NCBI GenBank assembly: GCA_022447605.1
Contig: JAKVBG010000020.1
Coordinates: 1 to 64,000 of the forward strand
Length of the DNA stretch: 64,000 nt
Source of the DNA: Mariniblastus sp.
GTDB lineage: Bacteria; Planctomycetota; Planctomycetia; Pirellulales; Pirellulaceae
Direction of reading: 5' to 3'
The position numbers were made by a program, and so were the translations under genes. The notes under the pieces are model-generated. The model saw only the letters and a list, made by a program, of their open reading frames with translations. It did not search any database and was not told where the DNA came from. This document shows positions 63,587 to 64,000 of the stretch, piece after piece (position 1 is the first letter of the stretch; every line of letters starts with the position of its first letter).

Positions 63587-64000
63587 CTAGAACGGCATCG
63601 TCATTTCCATATCGTACGGATCACGCAAGCCGTCGCCCAGCCGCTTGAGCGCTTCGTTTTCGATCTGGCGAACTCGTTCCCGGGTCAGGCCCAGCTTTTC
63701 ACCGATCTCCTTGAGCGTGTGCGGCTCGGTATCAAACAGACCAAACCGCATCTGCAGGACTTTTGACTCACGCTCGCCCAGTTCGTGCAGCATCGACATG
63801 ACGTGATTCAAGACATCATTTTCCAGCATCTCGTCCTCGGGAGCCCGCGCCCGTTCATCCATCACCATTTCACCGAGCGACCAGCCGGCATCCGCCTGGT
63901 CCGTCTGGGGTGACGAGTTGTAGATCTGGATCGCCTTCTTGATGATGGGCAATTTCCGCTTGGGCAAACCCAGCACGCGGGCAATTTCCTCGGGCGTCGG
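63587..64000 (-). CDS. RNA polymerase sigma-70 factor, C-terminal part (regions 3-4)
   Basis: A 137-residue fragment that continues beyond the right edge. Region 3 (TPEEIARVLGLPKRKLPIIKKAIQI) is followed by an acidic linker and region 4 (VLQMRFGLFDTEPHTLKEIGEKLGLTRERVRQIENEALKRL), the helix-turn-helix that binds the -35 element. Sequence is of the RpoD/RpoS/SigA group 1-2 kind, so it is a primary-like sigma. Which of several paralogues cannot be told from the fragment. Ends 21 bases from the convergent valS stop codon. Confidence 0.93.
   Translation of the reverse strand, partial: PTPEEIARVLGLPKRKLPIIKKAIQIYNSSPQTDQADAGWSLGEMVMDERARAPEDEMLENDVLNHVMSMLHELGERESKVLQMRFGLFDTEPHTLKEIGEKLGLTRERVRQIENEALKRLGDGLRDPYDMEMTMPF

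Noticed and set aside
1-64000. tRNA, rRNA, CRISPR arrays, insertion sequences, prophage
   Set aside because: No T-loop-like GGTTCGAnTCC in cloverleaf context was noticed, no regularly spaced direct repeats, and no transposase, integrase or phage structural gene.

Overview
The window reads as chromosomal DNA of a planctomycete (phylum Planctomycetota). Evidence: a DUF1501 + cytochrome-c/DUF1549/DUF1553 (PSD1) pair, a secreted sulfatase, a beta-helix protein with dockerin-like tail, a prolyl peptidase carrying a VHL-like beta domain, many small lipoproteins, and moderately high GC with dense short-spaced genes. No rRNA, tRNA, CRISPR array, insertion sequence or prophage was seen. The first gene and the last gene (a sigma-70 factor) run off the window edges.

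Layout. 0-9 kb: minus-strand DUF1501/PSD1 pair, a NIF3-domain protein, and a 1236-residue fusion of an M14 carboxypeptidase with an S9 (DPP IV) peptidase. 9-13.5 kb, plus strand: DUF423 membrane protein translationally coupled to an orphan eboE, a catalytically stripped RNase H-like protein, glgB. 13.5-20 kb, minus strand: a four-gene operon in which a Rad50/SbcC-type ATPase is split into an N-terminal half (Walker A + CxxC hook), a free coiled-coil protein and a C-terminal half (signature, Walker B, H-loop), with an Mre11/SbcD-type nuclease encoded between them; upstream lies DUF2237 coupled to the VHL-domain S9 peptidase. 20-33 kb: a 27-residue lipoprotein, fhs, a TraB/GumN (TIKI) family protein with two paralogous lipoproteins (one frameshifted), uup, a CE15 esterase, DUF4287, a sulfatase, ferritin and a PpiD/SurA-like anchored chaperone. 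34-43 kb: topB with a lysine-rich tail, a thioredoxin-like lipoprotein, VOC and PhzF proteins, polA with a clear intrinsic terminator, cyclophilin. 43-50 kb: beta-helix/dockerin protein, solute-binding lipoprotein, rpiB preceded by a TsaC + LMW-phosphatase fusion, an NHL lipoprotein, a ROK kinase. 51-54.8 kb: ppx-ppk1 operon. 54.8-64 kb: outer-membrane-like protein, csrA, an FtsQ-like protein and murB (possible remnant of the division/cell-wall cluster), ferredoxin-NADP reductase, valS with a zinc-ribbon insert, and the sigma factor.

How genes work together: the 13.5-16.8 kb operon most likely makes a multi-subunit SbcCD/Mre11-Rad50-like DNA-end processing complex and is the best candidate for an undescribed system. 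ppx and ppk1 control polyphosphate; glgB and the ROK kinase point to sugar and glycogen metabolism; the TsaC/phosphatase fusion plus rpiB recalls the Firmicute ywlC-ywlE-ywlF neighbourhood. All assignments are from reading motifs; no database search was run.
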